NCBI GenBank assembly: GCA_000729835.1
Contig: JFHB01000161.1
Location: 1-64,000 of the forward strand
DNA from: Atkinsonella hypoxylon
Taxonomy: Eukaryota > Ascomycota > Sordariomycetes > Hypocreales > Clavicipitaceae
Length of the DNA: 64,000 nt
Direction of reading: 5' to 3'
Shown: positions 1-9,899 of the stretch, piece by piece
Layout of the letters: each line of letters begins with the position of its first letter
How positions within the stretch are numbered: the first letter of the stretch is position 1
Notes under the pieces: model-generated
Databases searched by the model: none
Told to the model about the DNA's origin: nothing
What the model saw: the letters and a program-made list of their open reading frames with translations, nothing else
Position numbers and translations under genes: made by a program

Positions 1-78
1 ACCTATAATATAATACTTTTCTTATAAATATATTAAATAATACTTAGGATGTTGCTATAGCAACAGGATGTTAGTATA
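1..78. other. AT-rich flank left of Copia-A copy 1
   Basis: No gene is visible. It contains a perfect 14-bp palindrome at 51-64 (GTTGCTATAGCAAC). The last five bases, GTATA (74-78), are the left target-site duplication of Copia-A copy 1 and recur at 6390-6394. This stretch and 6395-6406 are therefore the original sequence into which both Copia-A copy 1 and Gypsy-A copy 1 landed. Confidence 0.7.
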
Positions 79-393
79 TGTCGACAGACCAAGGGTCTAA
101 TTTATACTCCTTCGAGTCGGTCCTATAACCAATTCACTAGTGCACTAGTATTTACATCAAAGAGGTTTAAATTCGGTTATCTAGGAGTTATATCTAACTA
201 GCAAAAGAGGCTACATTATATACCCCGTTAGATGCCTTATATGCCTTAGGCATAGTGTTATGTTAAGGGGGAATTAAGGGGTATTAGCAACCCTAATGTA
301 AGTGGGGACTAGTGTGCAGATGCAACTAATTAGCGGTTGTATCTACCTATATAGGTGCTAGAATTGCACAATAGAGTTATAATAATTCTAACA
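79..393 (-). repeat. 3' LTR of Copia-A copy 1
   Basis: 315 bp, aligned end to end with 6075-6389 and with both LTRs of copy 2. It is clearly more C-to-T and G-to-A mutated than its partner LTR. On the element's coding strand the purine-rich run AAAAAGAGAGACTGC, just inside the LTR (plus 394-415), is a plausible polypurine tract and supports the minus orientation. Confidence 0.9.
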
Positions 394-479
394 CTAGCAG
401 TCTCTCTTTTTATTATGCTAGTAGAGTAACTCTAACAGTTACAGTAATAACAAAATAGATTAAAGAAATAAGTAACAAT

Positions 480-3400
480 AAATCTAATATCCTTCTGCAT
501 TAATTTATAGGTCTCTTTACCTAGCCTTCTACCTATATATTAGCTTTATTGTTGTTAATAAAGGATTTAAGAGTCTTATTTAATGTTACTTTTGTTATTA
601 AATTAGCAATATTATCTTTGCTGTTAATCTAACGGATTTCGTCGATTTTGCGCCTTTTGTATAATTAATATAGCGCTATAATGTTAATTATTAATCTCTT
701 TTCCTTTATTATACTAAGCTTTATAAGGCATTTATATAATAAGAATAAATCTATATAGACTACTAGTAGAATTAGCAGTATCTATAGCTGCTTTATTACT
801 ATATTTAACGTAGTGCTAATAGCATACAATATATCTATGCCTTACACTATACTATATAGTTCTAATGCAAGCGCGCTCCTTATAACTCTCTTACTTTTAA
901 TAGAGCTATACATAATAATATTGCCTTTTATTATAAATTTAGCGTTCTCTTTATAAGCTTCTTTATTGCCTAGAATAATTATATATTCTATCTAGGAGCT
1001 TAAATCTTTATTGTTTATAAAGAATCTATTAATAAATATATATAATTTCGCAGAGAGAAGGTCTATTAGGATATATTATAATCTATAGTTTTAGTTGTTA
1101 ATCTACTATTAAAGCCTCTTATTTAGTTATTTAATATTGTTAATTGTAATATCTTGCTGTTATATAGCAATAGAAAGGTTAAATATAGCTTCTAGTTAAT
1201 AGATTATAGCAATATATATGCTGTAGGCTTATTGCTTAATGTATTATTGTTTTGTTAAATCTATACTAACACTAGTAGTATTAATAGGTTAAATTCTCTT
1301 GCTTTAACCTTTCTAGCGAAGAGTTAAAGTGCTATTATTAGATTTAGTTAATATATATCTGTTAAAAATTAGTAGCGTTTCTGCTGTTAAGCTCTACTTT
1401 AGCTTTACAGTAAAATTAGCTTTCTATAGTTTAAATTCCTTACAGTTAAAGAAGGTTCTATTACTTAGTTCTAGTGTATTGTTAGTCTACATTCTAATAA
1501 TTCTAAAGTAGTTATTGTTATTTAATATTAGTAAGTAGAGGTTATATATTAATGTAACTATACTTAAATTGTTACAGTAGTAGCAGAAGTATATAGACTA
1601 CTAATGTATACTTACTTTAGTAATTCTATATAGAGGCTTAATTACTTCTATTACTATATTGTAGGGATATAGGTGTTTAATTTATTTAGAAAGTTATGCA
1701 ATAATTAATCTATTTAAATTAGTGTTAAATTATATATAAGCCTATATAATATTGTAGATCTATAAGATAATATTGCGTTTTTAGAGAGATAGAGCTAGTG
1801 CTACAATTAGGCGTTAACTAGCTTATTAAATTGTTAGGGATTGCGTTAAAATTAATAATTTATTGCTGTTATTATATCCTTAAATAACTAGTCTTAACTT
1901 CTTATATAGTAATATAGTTCCTTTTCCTTTAACTTCTTAAACTATATAAGATTTAAAGATATAGTTATTATATATAGTAGGGTTAAATTTAACAAATTAG
2001 AAGACGTCTTTAGCTAATAGTGCGTTAATTTTAGCTTAGTTAAATGCTTTAAATAGAGCACCTTTTGCTGTAATCTTATTGTCTTTCCTTAGTTATACAG
2101 TTAAGTTATAGTTTACTATTTCTTTTATAGAAAGGAAAATTTTATTGCTAGATTTATACAGTAATATATAAGTAGGATTAATATTACTACTAGGATTAAG
2201 ATTATAAGAACTACTAGTAGTTAGGCTAGAAACAGTAATATATCTATTTAGTTTATTGTTAAAAGTAGAGGAATTTTATATAGAATTAATTAGAATAGAA
2301 AGAGAGTTCTTTCTTAGTCTTTTAGGACCTCTTTTCTATATTAGGTTTAGATTAATTAGTTATTTTACCTTTAGGGGTCTTTCTCTCTTCTTTAGTAGAA
2401 TAGAAATGCTTTTAGGTAGGGATTCTATATTGCTTTTATTAGGTGTAGCGTTAGAAATAGCAGGATAATTGTTAGATTTATTGTTATTATAGTAGTAAGG
2501 TTTTACAATAGTTATGTAAAAACAAATAGAGCTGTAAAGCATTTATACAGTGTATTCCTTACTATCTATAGTAAGCAGCTTATAGGGGCCTTACTAGCCT
2601 TCTTTTTTACGCTATATACGCACTTCTAACTGTAGAGGCAGTAAATATATAGGTGTTATATTTAGGCTATTACAGGAGGCAAGAGTATTATAAATTTATC
2701 TTTATGCTAGGCACTTTTAGGCTTTATTAGTAGCTTTATATAGAATTAAAGCTTATTGTGTTATAGAAAGGCTTAGAGGTAAATTATCTGTTATATAGGG
2801 GTAGGAACTAAAGACTAATAATGTAGGCATAAGACTGTTAGGTCTAGTAGAATTATTAATAGCTTTAATAGCTATCTAAAGCTTTTAATCCTTTATAATA
2901 CTAGTATTAGTGCTTAATTCGTTGTTAATAATGTTGTAAGCTCTTTATAATAAGCTATAGTACTGTTTAACTTTACTAATGCTATTGTAGGCTTTAATAG
3001 GGACTTTATTAACATTAACGAACAATATTTGTGTATAATAGCGGAATTTAGTAGATATAAAGTTCTTTCTAGCATTATAAACTATCTAGTTAGAAGGGCC
3101 TAGATAGGTATTAATCTAGCATTCTTTTAATGCATTCTAGATGTTTTATACTTTCTGCTTTTAAGGTTCTAGAAAGCAGGCTGCCTAGAATAAGGTTGCA
3201 GAATTAACAATATAAAGAATAAAGCTGCTGTTTAAATATATAATATTAACGATAATTTTATAGTTAAAGTTATAGTTATCTTTTAATATAAATTAGAATT
3301 AGCTAGGTAATTTACTGTTAAGTTAGCAGTAGTAGTAAACTTATATAATTCTATTAATAGCGTTGTTATTACTAATATCTTTGCCTATACATTATAGAAT

Positions 3401-4150
3401 CTTCGTTAATTGTTGTATAGAGAGATATCTAAATTAACAATAAAGTTAATAGATTTACTTTTCTAATAAAAAGAATATAGCTGCTTCTATAGCTTCTAAA
3501 GTCCACTATAGATATCTCTATTTCTAGATAATAGAAACCTTTTAATTGCCTTAAATTAGCACGTTTTTAAGGTTGTTAAGCTTTATATACATCTTATCTA
3601 TATTATTAATACTGTATAGAAACAGGGTACTTATATTAATTATATAGAATATAATTAGGCTAAAGACTATTAGAACTATAATAAAGCCTATTAAAGTTGC
3701 TAATTCTGCGCTAAATATAATTATATAGTGTTAATTAAATAGATTTATCTTTAATAAAGGCATTTTCTTTACTAGTGCTTATACTTAGTTAATTCTAGCT
3801 GTTAATACTCCTACTGCTTTAGTATTAAGTAAGATGCCTCTAAATGTTTTACTAGAGTAACGTTCTTCTAATATATAAGATAATAAATATAATAAGGGAT
3901 CTATATAATTTAATTAATCTTCTGTAAATAGGTCTTCCTTATGTAGAGTATACTAGCAGGCTTCTTCCTTAAGGTTCTAGAAGATAGCTCTATTATCTAT
4001 AGTTACAGCATTAGTAAAGAATTATATAATTATTAGCTAAGGAGCTTTTCCTTTATTAGCTATATTAAATTCTTTAATAAATGCCTTACTTACATCTTAA
4101 GTATTATTAGAACTATTATTCTATATAGGTTTACTTAATCCTTTATAAGC
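480..4150 (-). pseudogene. Copia-A copy 1 pol remnant (integrase, reverse transcriptase, RNase H)
   Basis: Read on the minus strand. The integrase lies at about 2600-3500, with the family block around the catalytic Glu (SIxKVxxYY form, Glu changed to Lys) near 2950-3030. A linker follows, with an open piece at 2360-2542. The RT lies at about 1440-2090. Its catalytic box is the QTDDT variant of Copia YVDD, here degraded to stop-T-N-N-T at 1474-1491. RNase H lies at about 484-1000, with a recognisable KSKRV-RSALA-EL block and the C-terminal IDEIRWIN box. The protease should lie at 3500-4150 but I could not identify it. Many TAA/TAG codons break the frame. The family call is firm; exact limits are not. 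Confidence 0.8.
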
Positions 4151-4199
4151 CTATAGATAAGCTTTAAATTTACTGTTTAAAGAAGGGGTTCTATACTTC

Positions 4200-5880
4200 T
4201 TATTGTTCTACTATCTTTACTGTACTTCTTAACGCTCTTTTTTACTATACTTTATTAACTAATATCCTTCTTTTCTATAGATAAAGTAGCGTTATTTTTA
4301 GGTTTTACTTTTGCTATAGCTAAAGTCTCTTAAACGTTAATATTAATAGTCTATATAGAGAGCTTTATTATTAATATTAAGTTAGTTAAATCTAATGTAG
4401 AATTAGCTAATTTCCTTCTGTGCTTCTGCAATACTAATTAACTTTTATAGGTTGCTAATAAGCTCTTAGAATATTGCGTTAGTTGTAAATTTAGCTTAGC
4501 TATATTTAGGGATGCCTCTAACTGCTTAAAGGGTTTATTTAATAAGTTTAGAATTATTTGTAAAAGGGTTAAAAAGGCTATTATAGATATCTTAAAGGTT
4601 CTAGATTATTATATTAAGGCAGTTAAGTATAGATTTATTAGGGTTCTTAGCAATTATATTATATAATGTAATACTGTTTTATCTTTAACAATAGAACTAC
4701 TTATTAGTTAAGGTCTTAAAGTGTTATTTAACAATTTTAACTATTTAGTTAAAGGTGTAATTTATCCTTATATTTATTGTAATTATTATAAGGTAGAATT
4801 TACGTACTTTACCTATTAGTATTACTAGAAATACTTTTATTATTGCTAGTTCTAAGAAATTAAGTTGTTAGTATAGGTCTTTAAGGATAACTACTTTTAG
4901 TATAATAAAATCGAATATATTGCTGCTGTATTTATTGCTTTCCTTATAGATCTTTATAAGGTTAAGAACTTTCCTTATATTAGTTTAAAAAGAATCTATT
5001 ATAGAAGGAAGTAACAGTTATACTACTAAAAGCAGAAGAAATCTTATATTCTATAGTAGAGAGAGAGAAGGTAGTATTTCTACTAATATACCTATTAGAT
5101 TGCTAGGTACACTTAACAAAAGTAATAAAGAGAGTGCTAAAGGTGTAAAAGAAGAGTTCTATAAAGAAGATTAAGGCTTCTTTACTATAGATATAGGTTC
5201 TATATCTAGGTGTAGATTTAAGTAGAATTTACCTAATGCTACTTATTTATTAATCTCTTCTTCTAGCTATATAGATTGTTCCTTTTTCTATAGTACTCTT
5301 TTAAGGGAATTAGCAATTTAGCTGCTGCTTCTGCCTATATAAACTCTATATTTATATAGTAAATTGCGTAACGCTTTAATAATTAAAGTAAAGGCTCTTT
5401 AAAATAGGTCTTTATTCTAGTTATAGAAGTTAAATTTAAAGTTCTTCTATTATTCTTAATCTCTAAATCTTTAATCTTTATAAAGGTTAATTATAAAGGT
5501 AATTCTATTGTTTAAATTAGTAGTAGTAGTAGTTTCTAGGTTAATTTTATATATTAAGTTTTAATCTATTAATAGAAGTTTTTAATACTTTTAAAGTTAT
5601 TCTAGAAGCTTATTAGGTTATAGTTATTACTTAAATTCTTATAAATCTACCTAGGGTTATTATAAACTTATTATATTAAATAAGATTAAGTAGTATAGAA
5701 AGAGAAAGTAGGTGTAATAGAATTAGTATAAAGATAGAGAGATTTAGCTAGCTTTTAGCTAAGTTCTAAGATAGTTAAGGGAGTTAAATTCTATAGCATT
5801 AGCTGCTAAGGGTTCTAGCTAGTAATTTAATTCCTTAGGAGTTTAATATTAACAATTAGTTAAACTAAAACGTTATTATA
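4200..5880 (-). pseudogene. Copia-A copy 1 gag remnant with unusual zinc knuckle
   Basis: The minus-strand frame is rich in Gln-position stops. It reads first as a helical, Gln/Lys-rich N-terminal part (about 5180-5790), then as the fungal gag core in which a FYL motif follows a nonpolar ILKVF-like segment. A zinc knuckle ends it at 4232-4291, with pattern C-x2-C-x4-C-x4-H. In this copy the Cys and His codons have become Tyr (TGT/CAT to TAT/TAC). At least one frame change lies between the two gag parts, so the piece is broken by indel as well as by stops. The start codon cannot be fixed. Confidence 0.7.
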
Positions 5881-6074
5881 AGTAAATACAACTTAGTAAC
5901 TAAGTAATTATAAAGATATCCCTTCCTTTAGCACGCTTTACTAGTTGTGTTAGCTGCTAAGGGTTCTAGCTAATAGTATTATATCTCTTCTTGCTAAATC
6001 TAGTTAATCTATAGTTAGTTGTGCTAATCTCTTTAGTTGTACTTAAGACTTCTAGTTAAGCAACTACTAATTAG

Positions 6075-6389
6075 TGTTAATAAACTAAGGGTTTAATTTA
6101 TACTCCTTTAAGTTAGTCCTATAACTAATTCACTAGTGCACTAGTATTTATATTAAAGAGGTTTAAATTCGGTTATTTAGGAGTTATATTTAACTAGCAA
6201 AAGAGGCTACATTATATACCCTATTGGATGCCTTATATGCCTTAGGCATAGTATTGTGTTAAGGGGGAATTAAGGGGTATTAGCAACCCCGATGTAAGTA
6301 AGGACTAGTGTGCGGATGCGACCAATTAGCGGTTGTATCCACCCACGCAGGTGCCGGAATCGCACGATGGAGTCATAACGATTCCAACA
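6075..6389 (-). repeat. 5' LTR of Copia-A copy 1
   Basis: 315 bp beginning TGTTAATAAACTAAGGG and ending ATTCCAACA on the plus strand. Roughly its last 90 bases keep CpG and CpA sites that are mutated in the 3' LTR at 79-393. The same contrast between 5' and 3' LTR is seen in copy 2. Short open frames on both strands here are incidental. Confidence 0.9.
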
Positions 6390-6406
6390 GTATATATATA
6401 GTATAT

Positions 6407-6649
6407 TGTTACGGTGGGATCCGACGTGGGTTTGTCGGAAGTGACGATAAGTTGTTGGATTCAACAGGTTATGTAATAATTTATAAGAGGAGTTTTAAGA
6501 GCTTCTGTAAGGAGCATCTAATAATAATGTTCTAGTAAATAATTGTTAATTATTTAATCTAACTACTTAAGCGTTACTTCTAACTACTTATATATAATTG
6601 CAGTTACATGCACTAGTGACCTATAGGTCTATAGAATTATTCTATAATA
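6407..6649 (-). repeat. 3' LTR of Gypsy-A copy 1
   Basis: 243 bp, from TGTTACGGTGGGATCC to a RIP-altered end (TCTATAATA where the other copies have CCCGTAACA). It aligns with 55897-56139 and with 59308-59550. The outer 60 bases are little mutated while the inner part is heavily mutated. Confidence 0.88.
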
Positions 6650-6958
6650 AGTGCTACCTCTACAAAAAAGATTAGCTGTTCTAGCTGTTCTAAAAAATTA
6701 ATTGTTAGTTGTTAGAAGGTATATTAGATTCAACTAAATAACTCGTTAATCTAGCTATTATAAAAGGCGTAAAAAGGTAGTTGTTGTTTTATTGCGTAAG
6801 CATACGTTATTGTTGTTGTAATGCAATCTACAGTATAGGTTGCTATATTTACGTATTTTCTCTATGCACTTATAATACCTAAATTATACTTATAATCTAG
6901 TAACTATTAAATCTATATATTAAATTAATAGATTTCCTTAAACCTAATAGAGCGTTAA
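6650..6958 (-). other. Gypsy-A 3' segment: end of the unassigned ORF and 3' untranslated region
   Basis: Continues Gypsy-A between its 3' LTR and a solo Gypsy-B LTR. The unassigned downstream frame appears to end at TGA (6730-6732, minus). The remaining 80 bases up to the LTR contain a purine-rich run on the minus strand that could serve as polypurine tract. No other gene is seen. Confidence 0.5.
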
Positions 6959-7281
6959 TGTTATGGACTCGAGCCTTAGGCTCGGGTCTTTCAGTAGAGG
7001 GAGGACAGCAGGAGAGAGATAGAGATCTATATAGGTAAAGGGATAGAAGTAAGCCGCATTCGCCTAGGGGTTACCTAGACTTCACTAGGCCCTAGAGAGA
7101 GAACCTTAGCTATAAAGCACATACTAAAAGAGGCTCCTAAGGGGATAGACCTACCCCTAGATATATAGTACAGGGGTATAGGGAGGCTTCTAGTTCCTTC
7201 TCTCTTCCTCCTTTCCTCTCTATGATTATAGTTCTCATTATAGACGCTAGTTAGCAGCAGCCACTAGGTCAGTCCATTACA
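6959..7281 (+). mobile_element. Solo LTR of Gypsy-B
   Basis: 323 bp from TGTTATGGACTCGAGCC to GTCAGTCCATTACA, flanked by the duplication GTTAA (6954-6958 and 7282-7286). The matching duplication shows a full element inserted here and was reduced to one LTR by LTR-LTR recombination. It is the least mutated Gypsy-B LTR in the window and best shows the terminal hairpin: GACTCGAGCC, a 3-nt loop, then GGCTCGGGTC, with one mismatch. Confidence 0.93.
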
Positions 7282-8381
7282 GTTAAAGCTTATTCTATAA
7301 CCTATATATAAGCGAAGTTGCATAAAATTATCCTAGACAATATTAAATCCTATAAATTAATCTTTATATAATAAAGCTAATTTATTAAATCTATATAGTA
7401 TATTCCTTATGTAAGATTGTTCTATATAGTGTTAAAAGCATTAAAAATTATTCTATATTAAAGCTAATTTTCTATTAGATCTCTTTAGTATATCTCTCTA
7501 TATATATACAGCCTATTTTAATCCTTAGGCATTAGTAATAGCAGTAAATTGTTAGTTAGTTATAGTAAGCTGTTAGTTCTCTCTAGAAAGTAAAGCTAGT
7601 AAATACTTCTAGCAGCTTTAGGAAGAGTTTTGCCTAAAAGGCGCTAGTCTTACGCTTAGTAGGCATTTCTACTAGTTTACCTATAGCTAGCCTCTTAGTT
7701 AGTGTTTTTACCTTAGTTAGTGTTAGCTTTACTGTAGAAGGTATCTTTTATAGAATTAATAGAAAGGAATATATTAAAGATAGGTTAATTAGAATAAACT
7801 AAGCACTTCTTCTACATTAAATAGTGCTAAATCTATTACTAAAGAGGCTTTATATAGCAATAGGCTAGTTAGCTAAGTGTTCTAAGAAGTCTATATAAAT
7901 ATAGTTAATTTTATATTATAAGCGTTTATTTTCTGCCTATAGTATATTAATATTGCTAATAACCTTTAGTAAGGTTTTATTTTTATTAATAACGTTATTA
8001 ATACCTTTATTAAATTAACTTATACTATTTAGTTAGTTATATATACTATAGATAGTAGTTTACAATTTATTAAACTACTTATTAAATAAACCTCCTTTAG
8101 CCTCTATTTTAATCTAGTTAATCTTTTTATTTAACTTATTAATTTTAGTAATATAGAGGTTAAGTTACTTCTATATAACGTTACTACCTATAGAAGTGTC
8201 CTTAAGGTAGGCTTTAATTATTTCTTTAGCGTTAAATTTATACTTTTTCTAAAGGAGACTATTATACTAGCTCTAGAATTATACCTTAGCTAATAGAATA
8301 AAGAGTAAGTTTATACAGCTAATACTAGCTAAAGTACCTATAATAGTGCTATTAATCCTGCTAAATTTATTAGAGAAGTAG
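7282..8381 (-). other. Gypsy-A internal segment between two Gypsy-B insertions
   Basis: This is Gypsy-A sequence carrying the C-terminal half of the unassigned downstream ORF. It is bounded on the left by the GTTAA duplication of the solo LTR and on the right by AGTAG (8377-8381), the duplication of Gypsy-B copy a. The minus-strand frame joins directly to 16476-17416 once Gypsy-B is removed. Confidence 0.75.
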
Positions 8382-8704
8382 TGTTATGGACTCGAGCCTT
8401 AGGCTCGGGTCTTTTAGTAGAGGGAGAACAGCAGGACAGGGACAGAGATCTATATAGGTAAAGGGATAGAAGCGAGCTGCATTTATTTAGGGGTTACTTA
8501 AACTTTACTAGGCCCTAGAGAGAGAACCTTAGCTATAAAGTATATACTAAAAGGGGCTCCTAAGGGGATAGACCTACCTCTAGATATATAGTATAAGGGT
8601 ATAGAGAGGCTTCTAGTTCCTTCTCTTTTCCTCCTTTCCTCTCTATAATTATAGTTCTTATTATAGATACTAGTTAGCAGCAGCTACTAGGTTAGTCTAT
8701 TATA
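8382..8704 (+). repeat. 5' LTR of Gypsy-B copy a
   Basis: 323 bp, beginning TGTTATGGACTCGAGCC and ending in a RIP-altered TTAGTCTATTATA. The terminal hairpin is intact. No convincing tRNA primer-binding site is seen just inside it. Confidence 0.9.
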
Positions 8705-8949
8705 TACTATAATTATTCTATAGATAGAACACTAGCAAGAATAATATCGTTTAGTTATAGCAATAAGAGCTTAGCTAGTTAGCTTAAGTACTCTTTTAAC
8801 CTCTATAAGGGAGTAGAGGAAAATACAGTAGAAATTAGCTAAAAAGCAGTAGAAATTATAGTACTTTATAAATTAGTTAAAAGCTAATCTCTATAGATAA
8901 AGGAACTATAACGCTTTATAATAAACTATATATAGAAAGAGAAGTAGCT

Positions 8950-9800
8950 TTAAGCTACAGTAGGCTAGCAGCTAAAGGAACCTAAATAGAAGCCTTTACC
9001 TATAGTAAACCCTTATAATAGAAATAAATAGAGCTTTTAGGCTTAGTAAATAGTAATTACCTAAAAGCTCTAGGCTAATAGTGCCTTTATAGGTATAATA
9101 TAGAACTAGTAGTACTACCTATACTAAAGCTTATTGCCTAAGGTTTAGTAAAGAGTAGCTGCCTATTATAAGGCAGATAAAGTAAAGGAATATAATATAT
9201 AGAAGTTCTTTAATTACTTAAAATTAGTCTTTATAGATTCTTACTAATAGAACTAAGCTTTAATTAAGCTTAATTAGCTTTAATAAAGTAATAATAAGTA
9301 GTTTATAGAATTCTATATTTATTTTAAGGAGAAAATTACACTTATAGAAAAGGCTAACTAGAATAATAGCGTAAAGTTAGCTAAGTTATAAATAGCACTT
9401 AATAAGGAAATAAAGGATTATAGTGTAAAGAGAGATATTCTCTATTATAACTACCTTTAAGCAGTAAAGTGCTACTGCAGTATTACACTAAACCTTAAGT
9501 TATATTATATTAAGGAATAACACTAGCTAAAATATAGCTTTAGCTCTAAAGGGCTCTAGAATAGCAACATTAAGATAACTAAGGTTAACGCTATAGGAAC
9601 CTAATAGAGACAGAAAGAGAGTATAAAGAAATCTAGAGTAAGATAACTAAATAAAGATACTTTATAAGTAAAGTAGGTATTTAAGGCTAAACTTAAAAAA
9701 CGCTACTAAAAGAGGCAATACCTTTAGTATAGGTTGTTTTAACACTATATTTAAGGATATAGATAGTAACTAGCAGAATATAAGCTAGAGTTAACTAGTG
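8950..9800 (+). pseudogene. Gypsy-B copy a gag remnant
   Basis: A plus-strand frame with the fungal Gypsy capsid pattern: a segment with the repeated Gln-Tyr-Tyr-Leu-Tyr feature, then helical segments ending in a short Leu-rich part. It is followed by a canonical CX2CX4HX4C zinc knuckle at 9719-9760. All three Cys codons of the knuckle are now Tyr (TGC/TGT to TAC/TAT) and two Gln codons are stops, while the His survives. The start codon is not identifiable. Confidence 0.7.
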
Positions 9801-9899
9801 TATATATAGTAGCAATAGACAATATATAGAAGAAGGACTCTAATAAGTTAAAAAAAGGCTTACCCTTAGCCTTAAGCTTAGTATAAAGGTAAAGGTAAC

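Larger units (their letters stand above)
79..6389 (-). mobile_element. Copia-A copy 1: complete, RIP-inactivated Ty1/Copia LTR retrotransposon
   Basis: A 6311-bp element with two 315-bp LTRs, flanked by the 5-bp duplication GTATA (74-78 and 6390-6394). LTR ends are TGTT...AACA, allowing for RIP changes. Coding direction is minus, because degraded gag, integrase, reverse transcriptase and RNase H all read right to left. The order gag-IN-RT-RNaseH is that of Ty1/Copia. Dozens of TAA/TAG codons stand where Gln or Trp is expected, so it cannot encode a working polyprotein. This copy preserves the uninterrupted target sites of two insertions seen in copy 2: TTAAG at 4623-4627 and GTTCT at 5197-5201. 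Confidence 0.92.

Noticed and set aside
2256..2468. Open plus-strand frame, also at 33590-33802
   Set aside because: It is the complement of the Copia-A linker before RT; the coding strand is minus.
6308..6535. Overlapping open frames on both strands at an LTR junction (6270-6535)
   Set aside because: They span the Copia-A LTR, its target duplication and the Gypsy-A LTR, so no ancestral gene can underlie them. They are open because the patch escaped RIP.
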